Of a DNA stretch of 64,000 nt, positions 22,457-33,530 are shown one piece after another (positions within the stretch are counted from its first letter, which is position 1; each line of letters starts with the position of its first letter). The translations under genes and the position numbers were made by a program. The stretch is from assembly GCA_024516155.1 (NCBI GenBank), contig JAJJXM010000005.1:682001-746000 (forward strand), given 5' to 3'. Below the pieces are notes generated by a model, which had not been told where the DNA came from, did no database searches, and was given only the letters and a program-made list of their open reading frames with translations. This DNA comes from Pyronema omphalodes (taxonomy: Eukaryota > Ascomycota > Pezizomycetes > Pezizales > Pyronemataceae).

Positions 22457-23810
22457 GCACTCTTAACGAGTCCCTCGAATCTCAAATCTCAAATAATATA
22501 CCTGCCCATCTATGAGATATGACGGATGTGCATTAATATTTTCAAGCGAGGTGGTAATTTAACCAAAGTAGATATATTGGCACGGTATAGTAGAATACAT
22601 GTTGAGGTTAAGGTGTAAGGATTATTACAAGAAAAGCAGAAGAACGGTGGATGGCAGATGGCGGATAGATAAAAGGTTGAAGATAGGAAATTAGATTCAA
22701 TATACTGTATACTGTATGCTGTATACGAAATCTGTAGGCTGGGAGATGAGTAATAACTATGACGCTGTAATAACTGTAGTTCTATCCTTGATTTCATATC
22801 CGTAGTGCCTTCCCCTTTATATATGAGGTCATGGATACAGTAAAGTTCTTCGTTATTAGGTATACTGTGCTATACTGTGCTATGCTGTGCTATACTATAC
22901 ATGCGTCCTACATATCTTGCAGATCTTGCAGGCCGCAGTATCTCGGGTTGTCGTAGCATGTATATACCAACGATTCCCAGCTGTGCCATCTTGTGAGAGT
23001 TGTGAAAATTTATAGACATATATATATATATTTACGAGCCCTCGGCTTTGTATATAAGCCTGATGGATATGGAGTGGTAATTTTTCTGGATGTGAGGGTT
23101 TTCGTTTATGTAGAGATGAATATAGAGATGAATATAGAGATGGTATAGATTCCGTAGATATTCAGTTTATATAAAAAAAATATATTACTGTCTATGCTAG
23201 CTAGCTGGGCCTGGACATTTCGGGGTTTTGTTAACGTTTTCATATTGCGTACGGTGTACGGTATAAGGTACAAGGTGTAAGGTACAAGGTGTAAGGTATA
23301 AGGTCTAAGGTGTAATGACCAAATAATTCTACCTTTTAAATCTTATACAGATTCCATCTATCCTTGTAAGTAATATTCCCTAAGTATAGTATACCCATGA
23401 AAATCCCGAGTCGAGTCCTGGCATACCAAGAAATATAACAAAGCTTGCGGTTTTTCTATGTCGAAAGATAATAATACTTTCCGTGATGCTGTATGCTGTA
23501 TGCTGTATGCTCTATGCTGTAGGTTCTTAGAAGTTAGAAGTTAGAAGTTAGAACACCTAGATAGATGCTACAGCCTGCAGGCTATAGCAGACCGTAAGTA
23601 TAAGCTATTTCGAATTCTTATTGAAGCAACCAATTTCTTATGGAATTTGATTAGGTAGGTGTATCCCAAAACAATATCAATCTCAATCTCCATATATATT
23701 TCGTGTCCTCGTGTCCTCGTATCGTCGACGTCGGGTAAACCTTATTGCTCATGGGACCTTACCTTATCAGGTGGACCTTGTATATATTCTTGACTTGGTT
23801 GCTATGGTAC
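22457..23810. other. Low-complexity AT-rich intergenic DNA
   Basis: Many short tandem motifs: ACTGTGCTAT around 22865-22890, TATATA near 23020, AAGGTGTAAGGTACAAGG variants around 23260-23310, TGCTGTATGCTGTA around 23487-23520, TAGAAGTTAGAAG around 23528-23550. No gene recognised. Confidence 0.5.
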
Positions 23811-24074
23811 TACAGTTCCATAGTTCCATAGTTCCATAGTTCCATAGTTCCATAGTTCCATAGTTCCATAGTTCCATAGTTCCATAGTTCCATAGTTCCA
23901 TAGTTCCATAGTTCCATAGTTCCATAGTTCCATAGTTCCATAGTTCCATAGTTCCATAGTTCCATAGTTCCATAGTTCCATAGTTCCATAGTTCCATAGT
24001 TCCATAGTTCCATAGTTCCATAGTTCCATAGTTCCATAGTTCCATAGTTCCATAGTTCCATAGTTCCACAGTTC
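23811..24074. repeat. 8-bp satellite (CATAGTTC)n
   Basis: About 32 near-perfect copies of an 8-bp unit. All minus-strand frames read the same octapeptide (MELWNYGT). Interruptions occur only at the two edges (TACAGTTCC and CCACAGTTCG), which suggests recent expansion. Confidence 0.95.
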
Positions 24075-24602
24075 GAGAAATCGATGACTAAGTTTATCCA
24101 ACCCATACCAACGCATACCAAGCTACACGATGCACGATATAAACACCTACTTCACCAATTTCCATCTATGTTCCATCTATGTCCCGGTAAACGAATCACG
24201 AGTCGACTCTAGACTTTATAACATAACATGAAATAAACTCAGCCGTAGAATTTGTAGCATTTGTAGCATTTATGGCGTGGAGTGCCGTGGAGTGGCGTTT
24301 ATAACACCTTCCTTCCATTCTTTTAAGTTTTAAGTTTTAAGTTTGCCTAGGACCTCGCCATGATAAGATGTTGCTTCGCCCATATATGTGCACGAGTAAA
24401 GCGTAGGTATACTATGGTGCTGCTGCTGCTGTGGATATAGTATGGTATGGTATGGATGTGCATGTGGATGTGGTATGGTATGGTAAGGAAATGGTAAGGA
24501 AAGGGAAAGGGTACATAGGCTAAGGATATAACAAAGAACAAAGAACAAAGAACAGTCAGCATAGTGTGTGCACGAGTACTGTACTATGCTATACTGTGTG
24601 AT

Positions 24603-24636
24603 GTAGGTAGGTAGGTAGGTAGGTAGGTAGGTAGGT
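24603..24636. repeat. Tetranucleotide microsatellite (GTAG)n
   Basis: Uninterrupted tetranucleotide run inside a region of other short direct repeats (AACAAAG, AAGCCATAGC, TTGCCCTG). Confidence 0.9.
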
Positions 24637-27487
24637 AAGCCATAACAAGCCATAGCAAGCTATAACAAGCCATAGCAAGGGCCGAGCGTAACATTGTAAG
24701 CCCGGCGGGTGAGGCTCTCAGTTGCCCTGTTGCCCTGTTGCCCTGTTGCCGGAGAGGATGGTGTAGGTGGATGGTGTAGGTGGATGGTGTAGTTGGATGG
24801 TATCATAGGGTTACCCTACGGTGGCTCTACGGTTGATGAACACGCCTCAGTGTGGTGGCACGTTTCGCTTAACCCCGGATCAGCTCTTTGGGGTTTGGAG
24901 AGGTATGTAGGATTGGCGTGTCTGGGGGGATAGTCGTGATTCCCCGGGTTCTGGTTTAATCTCTTTGTGACTTTGTCTCTCTCTCGACGTCTCGTCTTTT
25001 GTTCGTTTGTTGGTTTGTTCGTTCTTCGTTTGTTCGTTCCTCGCTCTCGCTCCCTCCCCTTATCCGCTGCGCGTGTGCGCGGCCACTAAATTTATCGACT
25101 CATCTATCGACGAGCTTATCGACGAATTTATCGGTGCCGCCAAGCCACCTTTGTCAGCCTTCCCTTGATGCTTGTCTTGTCTTTGTTTTCCCGGGATGCC
25201 TGTGCTCCTTGTTGTCCTGCTCGCCATGTTCTATGACGGTTGCTTGCTTTCCGATCTATTCACAGCTGGTGTGGTAGCACAGCCCGCTAGTGGGTGCTCG
25301 CCCACGCTACCAGGGTGGCTAGTGAGACTGTAGTTACCGACGTCGAGAGGCTGCCGACGAGAAGAATTTGGGTGGGGGGGGGGGTGGGAGGGAAGGGAGG
25401 GTTGGATGGGTAGGATGAGTAAGGAGATAGTTTGAGGGTTAAAGTTATGATGATTGTTTTATGATAATTATTTATATATACAATTCATGAATAGTTTGGA
25501 ATATCTACATCTTCAACTTCATCAGAATGCTCATCACTATCATCATCCCATTTTCTACTGTTTCCGCGCGACTGGCGATGTTTCGTTCCCTCCCCCCCCC
25601 CCCCCTCCCCCCCTCCCCTGCTGCTCGCCCACAGATCGCCGGCCATCAGCGTGTTGCATCGGGGCTGTCAAGCCAGAACGACTACGGAACCACCACCAAG
25701 CCAGCAGACACGGACCACCAAGCCAGCAGACCAGACCAAGCAAGACGACACCCACCCGCCTAAAAAGTCTCCCCTAACCCTGGTGGAAGCATCCGGGTGG
25801 GCTATAGATTGGGTGCATGCATCTATCAAAGTGGGTCTAACTGGATCAAGACAAGTGTCTCGCTGCCTGCCCCCGTCCCCATAATGATATTTTGCAGGCC
25901 CCTGTCCGCCGCCGAGCCCTCCCCGAAGACAGACGAGCGTGAAGTGTCCTGAGTATGCATAGCGGGAGGCGTGGAGCAAACTTGAGTGATGTCGAGATTA
26001 AGTGTTGATGATGATGAAGGGAAAGAAGAAAAGTTCCATTTGATTTGTAACATCAACCCACGAAAATTAAATATAAAATTCATCAACTTCATTCTTTAAA
26101 GATCATCAGTCTATATTTGTCTGAAGTTTCAAAAAAAATCTCCATCACTCAAAAGTCTATAGTTGTGATCATTGTATGTACTTGCTGCTGCTTCTGCTGC
26201 TGCTTCTGCTGCCGGGTTGTAGCCGCTTTCGAATCAAGCCTAAACGACCTTCCAAACTGCAGAAAGCAGCAGCATCCTACCGTCTGGAAGGAAAGCACAG
26301 CACACTCTATTTTCTACACCACTGCTGCCCACAACGCGAGACCACCACCTACCACCCACCACTTACCCACCACCACCACCACCGCTTCCACTTCCACTTC
26401 CACTTCCCACTGCCACTATCAAAGCCTCCCACCCACCACCACCCCCCCCACCCCCCCCCCCCCCATTCCACCTACCTGCATCCTCTTCTCCTAACCTCTA
26501 ACCTCTAACCTCTCAACCTCCATCACAACTCTCCTCCCACAACGATCGTTCTTCCACAGCGAGGCCACCCTCCCCCCGTCACAACCTCCGTCATTTTGGA
26601 ACCACCGCCACCATAACAATAGTAGCCACCGCTATTATCCAACCACCAGCCCACCTTCCGGAGACCCTAACCACCATCCGCTACTAACCCGCCGCACTTG
26701 CTACCGCCTTAACCTTAAGTGCTTGCCTACGAAACGTCCATTCTCGTGACGAGCCCAACGACACGATCGCCAAACGTCACGACAACGACGAAGAACACGC
26801 TCAGAATAACGACAAAGGTACGGAAACATCATCCAAAGCGTCCCCTACCCACATCCCGGTTAGCTGTCTCTGTTGTCTCGTGTCTTGCGCACCCGATTGT
26901 ATCGAGACGTGTCAGTCGCCTTCGCTGCGAGGTACCCCTTCTCGACGAACCTTTTTGCCTTACACTCAACAACATCCCATCCACCTACACATCTCTGCGT
27001 GTGTGTCTAGACTACACGCCACTACCCTACTTTCGCTTGCCGCCGAAACAAGACATAAGAGCCGCAGTCAGCCTTACCCATCGTCTGCAACACCATCTCC
27101 TATCGACACGCATCACTCTTTCCCCACAGATACCCCCCCTCTCCCCGTTTATCATCCCTCATCACTACACGTTGATTACTACTGTATCTACTTTTTCAGT
27201 ATACGTCGAGTCTTGTCATTCTTTTTCATTTCCTACTTGATTCCTACCTACTCGGACACGCGTGCAAAAAAAACAACCCCGAACTAACAGATATTGCGAC
27301 GTGCAGGTTCAGCGCTTCGCTTAGCGATTGCCGACTTCAACCCGTGCCATCTTTTGATCTTTGGGTTGTGCACGATCCGTTCGCCCGTTGTTTCGCGGAG
27401 GAACCCCTACAAACCGTTTCTACATTTCAATATCTGAGCGCCGACCCAATCTTAACGAAAACGCCCTAGTATCCTCGTCTATATCGC
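24637..27487. other. TUP1 upstream region, probably including a long 5' leader
   Basis: About 2.8 kb without a gene. The last ~1.2 kb on the plus strand is strikingly pyrimidine-rich (CCACCACC, ACTTCCACTTCC, C14 at 25592 and 26451). Overlapping open frames in several frames here (for example 26719-27240) are a by-product of low stop-codon density in C-rich DNA. A regulatory gene such as TUP1 commonly has a long leader, so part of this is probably transcribed. Confidence 0.4.
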
Positions 27488-29964
27488 ATGTCGGGGATGT
27501 ATAACGCGCATCGTGGGATGGTCCCTCAACCACGGGTCAATGACCTGTTGGATCAATTGCGACAGGAGTATGAGGCTCAGCAGACTCGTACCGCGGAATA
27601 TGAGCACAAATGTACGTCACATGCGGTATCTAGTTTTACTGGCTACTGCTACACAAATAGGGTGGTGGGAGCTGGTGTTGGGGATATGTTACTGACTTGT
27701 CATAGTGCAGCAACAGATCCAGGAGATGGAGGTTGTGAGGCAGGCCGTGTTTAGCCTGGAGAATCTTCACAGCAGCATGAAACAGAAGTATGTGCTCCGA
27801 GTTACGCGCGATTAGATGCGCATTGCCCTTTATACGGATTTGGTTGGTTATTAACAAATGCTAGGTACGAGGAGGAGATTGCGCGGCTGACCCGAGAGCT
27901 CGAATCGCGTAACGTTCATGGGCATGCTGCCGCACCGCAGCCCCCGCAACCCGCGCCGCCATCTATCGGACATGGTCCCCGGGACCTCTTTGGCGGTATC
28001 ATGTCCGGCCAGGGAGGTCAGGGAGGTCCAGGTCTTGCACCACCGCAGCAACAGCAGCCTTCTCAGCAAGACCAGCAGCAATCGCAGCCACCTCACATCC
28101 CTCCTCCCCCTCCCTCCAACATTCAGCTGCCCCCTAGTCAGGGCCAGCAGCCCGGTCCTGGTGGTTACTCGCAGCCTTTCATGAATGGTGAGAATAGGGC
28201 AGTCCAGAGATTGGTGGATATCCGATTGACATCCGGTGTAGGATACAACAATCAGCCACCTCCTCAGCCCATCGCATCTCCCGGAGCCAAACCTAGAGCA
28301 CGTCCTCCTCCGGGACCTGGAACTCCCCAGCAGGGAAACCCGCCTGGACCTTACCAGGACCCTCGGGGATCTCCCAACAACATCACCCGTCCTACTCCCC
28401 CTCCCCCGATTCCCGCCGCCGTTAGCAACAACCTCGCCGACATTGACCCCGAACGTGTTCCTGCTTCGCAGCGCAAAGAAGGAAACGATTGGTTTGCCAT
28501 TTTCAACCCAAGAGTTCCCAGACAGTTGGACGTCGACCTTGTGCACACTCTTGATCACCACAGTGTGGTTTGTTGTGTGCGCTTCAGTGCGGATGGTAAA
28601 TACGTTGCCACTGGATGTAACCGTAGTGCCCAAATTTTCGACGTCAGCACCGGCCAGAAAGTTACTACCCTTCAGGATGATTCCGTTGACAGGGATGGAG
28701 ACCTCTACATCAGAAGTGTGTGCTTCAGTCCCGATGGCAGATTCCTCGCCACTGGTGCCGAAGATAAGCAGATTAGGGTAAGAATATTGTTTCTTTGTTT
28801 GGCGACGGCTATTAACGATATCAACAGGTTTGGGATATTGCAAACCGTGTGATCAAGAACACTTTTGTTGGACACGAGCAGGATATTTACAGTTTGGACT
28901 TTGCACGTAATGGCCGACACATTGCCTCCGGATCTGGTGACAGGACTGTCAGAGTTTGGGATATTGAATCCGGTCAGAATGTGCTCACCTTGAGCATTGA
29001 GGATGGCGTAACCACCGTTGCGATTTCTCCTGATGGAAAGTTGGTTGCTGCTGGATCACTCGACAAGAGTGTAAGAGTTTGGGATGCTCACACTGGTTAC
29101 TTGATTGAGAGATTGGAGGGACCAGATGGTCATAGAGACAGTGTTTACAGTGTTGCATTTTCTCCCAACGGACGTGAGCTTGTTTCCGGAAGTTTGGATA
29201 AAACGATCAAGATGTGGGAGTTGCAGAGAGGCGTACCTTCTATTTCGGGTACCCCTCGTGGAAAGTGCATTAAGACGTTTGAAGGACACAAGGTAAGCCG
29301 TGGAAATATTCAAGGGCTGTGGTGTGCGAATGCTGACTGTATATCAAGGACTTCGTTCTTAGTGTGGCGCTCACCCCCGACGGACGTTGGGTATTGAGTG
29401 GATCAAAAGATCGCGGAGTTCAGTTCTGGGACCCTCAGTCTGCAAATGTCCAGCTCATGCTTCAGGGACACAAGAACTCGGGTAAGTTGAATCCCGTCAA
29501 CTTTCAAATATTTAGCTGCGCGCTACGGAATAGCCTCGGCAAGGATATTCGCCTGGAGTCTGGATAAGCATCCTTGGCATATTTTCCTGCTTGGACAATA
29601 TAGCTGCAGATCGCTTTGGAATTCCTCGGCCGAATCCGTAGTGGCTGCAGTGCAGCTTCATGCTTGTTCTATTGGAACTTTGACTAATCAATCTTTTGTA
29701 GTCATCTCGGTCGCCCCTAGCCCAATAGGTGGTTTGTTTGCAACTGGAAGTGGAGATATGCGTGCTCGTATTTGGAGGTTAGTACTGAAATTTCTTATCC
29801 CATGTTGCAGATGGTTATGCAGCACACCCCGCTCGACATCACATGTCACGGCACTCTACCCCGGTTTCATCTTACCTCCCTGTTCCCACACCCGGGGTTC
29901 CGCATTCGCGATGCTAACTCATCTCTTTTATAGTTACGAGACCTACCATCAAAGACCTCTGTAG
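27488..29964 (+). CDS. TUP1: Transcriptional co-repressor Tup1/RcoA (WD40), eight exons
   Basis: Global co-repressor that acts with Ssn6/Cyc8 and is recruited by DNA-bound regulators. Exons 27488-27611, 27706-27787, 27865-28187, 28242-28777, 28828-29292, 29349-29481, 29702-29777 and 29934-29964 join in phase to 589 residues. The N-terminal coiled coil is clear ([17 protein letters not shown], then [20 protein letters not shown]) and drives tetramerisation. A Gln/Pro-rich linker follows. The segment with [18 protein letters not shown] is the conserved entry to the propeller. Seven WD40 blades follow with typical [33 protein letters not shown] and [10 protein letters not shown] motifs. The C-terminus is short ([10 protein letters not shown]). 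The intron at 28188-28241 is a multiple of three and open, so it could be retained. The introns at 29482-29701 and 29778-29933 are unusually long for this genome, making the 3' end less certain. Confidence 0.94.
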
Positions 29965-30756
29965 CAAAGTGGCAATTATAAGTAATGTATTGATCAACTG
30001 CACTTGGCCGATGATTGGTTGGGTTTTGGGCCATTTTTTTGTTTATCGTTTAAAGAATGTTTGATGATTGGACAGCAATAAGTTGGAGACGCATGAACTG
30101 AATTTTTTTGTTTATTAACCGGATTCTTTTGTTTTTCCTTTTTTGTTTTTCATTTTATGTTGGTGTGGTAAGGGGAAAAATGGAGTACGCTAACTGAATT
30201 AACAACTTGCGTGTCTTGTTTTTGGTCAATGATGAATGGTACCAACGGACCGGTTTTATGTGGAGGTAGCCTGGTGAAGAATGTGGGACTGGTGTGGAAT
30301 ATGGATTCGTAGGGATTGGAATTCCAATGGGATGATTTTGTATGAAGCTGGCTGAGGGTGAGGGGGCCAGACTGATGATTTTTGGCTAAACAAATTTTAT
30401 TTATTCTTTTTTGCTTCTAAGGGCTTTTCTGTACTCTTTGTTTTTTTATTTATTTATTTTTTGTCATCCAACTTTTGTTTTTTTTTTTCGCTCCAAGTTG
30501 AAAAAAATATGCATCGCGGATCGGGAAAATTTCTACTTGGGTTGGAAATTATCTTCCTCTTTTTTTTTTCGTTGCTTTTTTGTCTTTTCTTGTTGCTTTC
30601 TTGTTGTTGTTTTCTTATTTCTATTTTTTTTTTTCCCCTATGGCTTTTTGAGAAAAAAAGAATTTAAAAATTAAAGTATCTGTAATCACCAGTTGGGGTT
30701 GCTATAGATGTTGTGGATAATTGTGACTGATTCTGCCTCGCTATAATTCTTGGTTT

Positions 30757-30774
30757 GGGGGGGGGGGGGGGGGG
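30757..30774. repeat. G18 homopolymer
   Basis: Eighteen consecutive G residues on the plus strand, in AT-rich DNA. Confidence 0.9.
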
Positions 30775-31023
30775 TTCTTTTAATTTATTGACTTGCTTGA
30801 TTGCTTGCTTGCCCATTGAATATGATTTCGTTAATGACAGGGTAGAGACTATGTATGTTGTATGTATGTGGTACTTTGAAAACGTGTTAGCTTCTTGGGG
30901 CAAGTGGTATCACTCGTATATGAATTGGGCTGAGGTAAGGTAAGGTAAGATGAGATTAGTTGAGGAATTGAGGAGGATGTTTTGTTATTTGTTATTTGTT
31001 ATTATCTATTTTTTATTTATATA

Positions 31024-31024
<1 letters not shown>

Positions 31025-31064
<40 letters not shown>

Positions 31065-31066
31065 AA
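31025..31066. repeat. (GAAA)n microsatellite
   Basis: About ten uninterrupted tetranucleotide copies. Confidence 0.9.
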
Positions 31067-31615
31067 ATGGGGGTTTGGTTTATAGATAGATACATATACA
31101 TACGAATATCGTTATAGGCTTTAAGACCTAGGACTTTAGGTTGACTTTTCGTTGCTGGATACTGGCTGGTGTGTAATACTGATAACGATGATGATGATGA
31201 TGATGATAATTCTCGGGGTATCAATCGGGGTAATGATCGGGGTAATGATCGGGGTATCGATCGGCGTGTGGATAATAGCCTGCAGCCTGTAGCCTGTAGC
31301 TTATAGCTTATAGCTTATAGCTTGTAGCTTGTATCTTATAGCTTAATCTCGCTGCTCCTTTCGATAGATCATAGGATGTAAATGAATCGTGTAAATGAGT
31401 CAAGACATCCTGTGGGTACTGGTAGATAGCAGGAAGATTTACGATTTACGATTTACATAAGAAAAGCTAGGAAAGAGGAAAAATGGAGGTACAGAACGCT
31501 GTAGTAATTTGATAGAGGATAGAAGAGTCTACAACAAGTTACAACAGAGATAAACATAACGGGGGGGGGTTGTGCTAAAGGCAATAATAACATCCAGTGA
31601 CCACTGCCAGGAGCT

Positions 31616-31661
31616 TAGAGATTAGAGATTAGAGATTAGAGATTAGAGATTAGAGATTAGA
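31616..31661. repeat. (AGAGATT)n heptanucleotide repeat
   Basis: Six or more uninterrupted copies of a 7-bp unit. Confidence 0.9.
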
Positions 31662-33274
31662 CTCTAGAGTAGTTACATAGAGTATGGATCTATGGGTAAC
31701 TGGTAACAGGTAACTGGTAACTGGTAATAGGTTCAGTTTTCAATAAGACTCGAATACGTAAGTTAACTAATAAATAAATACAAATAAGTTTTTATTGGTC
31801 GTGGGGATATTATTCTAATGGAGAAAGAGCATAGAGGTTGGGTAGTATGAAGAGGCATGTAATGGAGGTTGGGTAATAAAAAGGGGTATGGGTATGGGTA
31901 TGTAATGCAGTCTGTGAAGTTTTTGACGGAGGAAGCAGGAGGCAGGAAGCACCGTAGTAGATACTGGGAATTTATTTGGGATATGGAAGGTATTAGTACC
32001 ATTGTACCATTGTACCAGGGCTACATGAATGGTAGTGGATGGGTTGATTATTGGTACTTATAACCTGACCTCGCTCATATGGTTATGGTTATGTTTATGT
32101 TTATGGTTATATTTATTTTCTTTCCTGTAAGTAAACTAAGAAACCCGAGCGAACTAAGCAACCCGAGAAAACCGAGCGAAATAAGATAGCTATATACAGC
32201 AACATGGCAATCTACAAATCCTTCGATCCGCTATTGATTTTTCTATTTAAATTTTCCCCTAGCTATCTAGCTGCCTAGCTAAGCATACCCTATCTCCCGG
32301 GATACTGCAACTTCCCTTTTTTTTTTTTTTTATTTTTTTTTTTTTGGGGGGGGGCGGGGAGGAGGGGGAGGTGGGGGAATGGTTAAGCAATCAATAATTC
32401 GAATTAGTTTCCATCATTTATTCCCAATTTCCCAGCGAAGTGTAACCATAAGCATCCGAACTTCTTAGGCGTATATAACCAGACTGTCCTATTCTATGCT
32501 ATCATAACTATTCATATACTCCAAAGCATCTTATGACTTCTAGATGAAGCGTATCGTGAAACCTATATCTTGCGTTTTTGATTTCATTTCATCGATTTTC
32601 GATACTGTCGCGAGTGATCTTTTGTGATTGGCGTGATCGTTTGTGATCGTTTGTGATCGTTTGTGATTGGTATCATTGGCGTCGTTGGTATCATTGGCGT
32701 CGTTGGTATCATTGGTGATTACTGTTACTTATGAGCGGTCTAGTTCATGATCTCATGACTACCGTATGACTACCGTAAAACTAGGCTGTTATTTCAGCTT
32801 TACCAGGACCCATAGAGGTATTGTGGAATTTAGGTTCTTGACAGAAGTTTTGAACTAAAGGTTGAATTTTTGAAGGCATATGTGTACCTACTACCTACTA
32901 CCTACTACCTACTACCGATTGAGCTGGTGGTATTGGATAGTACCTACCATTATTGATCTACGTAAACCCCTTCTGAAACTGATGTAAAGATAATGGGGGC
33001 TAGGGCTATGAACGATGAATATGGGCTTGGGTAGGTTGTCTGGTAGTGTTATTGATAATGAGATTGTATAATGTAATAAATAAAAATACAACGGGTATGG
33101 AAGTAAAGATGCTTTGAGTTGAATTTGTCAGGATCTTTGTGATGATAAAGTGAAGTTTGGGATAATATTGTGATAGAGGATAGAGTTTGTGGGTTGTTGT
33201 TTTCCGGAAGCTGGTGGATATGTGTAGAATTATGATGGGGGTTATAGTGAAAGGAATGTACTTGGGGAACTAAT

Positions 33275-33506
33275 GGAGAACTTCCCGTAAGACTATAGCA
33301 ATTGTTGATCTATTACATTTTCCAACAAAACACAATGCCATCCAATCAGTCAAGAGTTGTAACTCTGAAATTACAAAGGCATTGGGGTCAGAGACGCGCT
33401 CAATCGTGATAAGCGAAATCGTAACAATTTACGGTATCAATCTGCTGTAGAATGCAATAGAAAAATTGTTGCTATAGCGTGTCTATAGCCTTGCGGGAAG
33501 TTCTCC
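33275..33506. mobile_element. Short palindromic element with flanking direct repeats (MITE-like)
   Basis: The ends are a 24-bp inverted repeat with few mismatches: GGAGAACTTCCCGTAAG at the left, and the complement of the right end starts GGAGAACTTCCCGCAAG. The similarity continues through CTATAG. The interior has no coding capacity. The element is bracketed by nearly identical direct repeats GTGAA(A)GGAAT-TACTTGGGGAAC at 33247-33270 and 33508-33530, much longer than a normal target duplication. Confidence 0.55.
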
Positions 33507-33530
33507 AGTGAAGGAATCTACTTGGGGAAC

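Larger units (their letters stand above)
29965..33246. other. Gene desert downstream of TUP1, first part
   Basis: No gene recognised. Contains T-rich TUP1 3' flank, G18 at 30757-30774, a (GAAA)n run at 31025-31066, a (AGAGATT)n run at about 31616-31661, and other short tandem repeats (GTAACTG, ACTACCT). Open frames here are short or low in complexity. Confidence 0.5.

Noticed and set aside
22201..22485. Three long overlapping minus-strand frames reading GYWVIGLL repeats
   Set aside because: They are translations of an 8-bp satellite; all frames are open by arithmetic, not selection.
23767..24121. Three long overlapping minus-strand frames reading MELWNYGT repeats
   Set aside because: Same explanation: 8-bp satellite with no stop in any frame.
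26117..27287. Several overlapping plus-strand frames of 110-173 codons ahead of TUP1
   Set aside because: Pyrimidine-rich low-complexity DNA has few stop codons; frames overlap each other and lack motifs or consistent exon partners.
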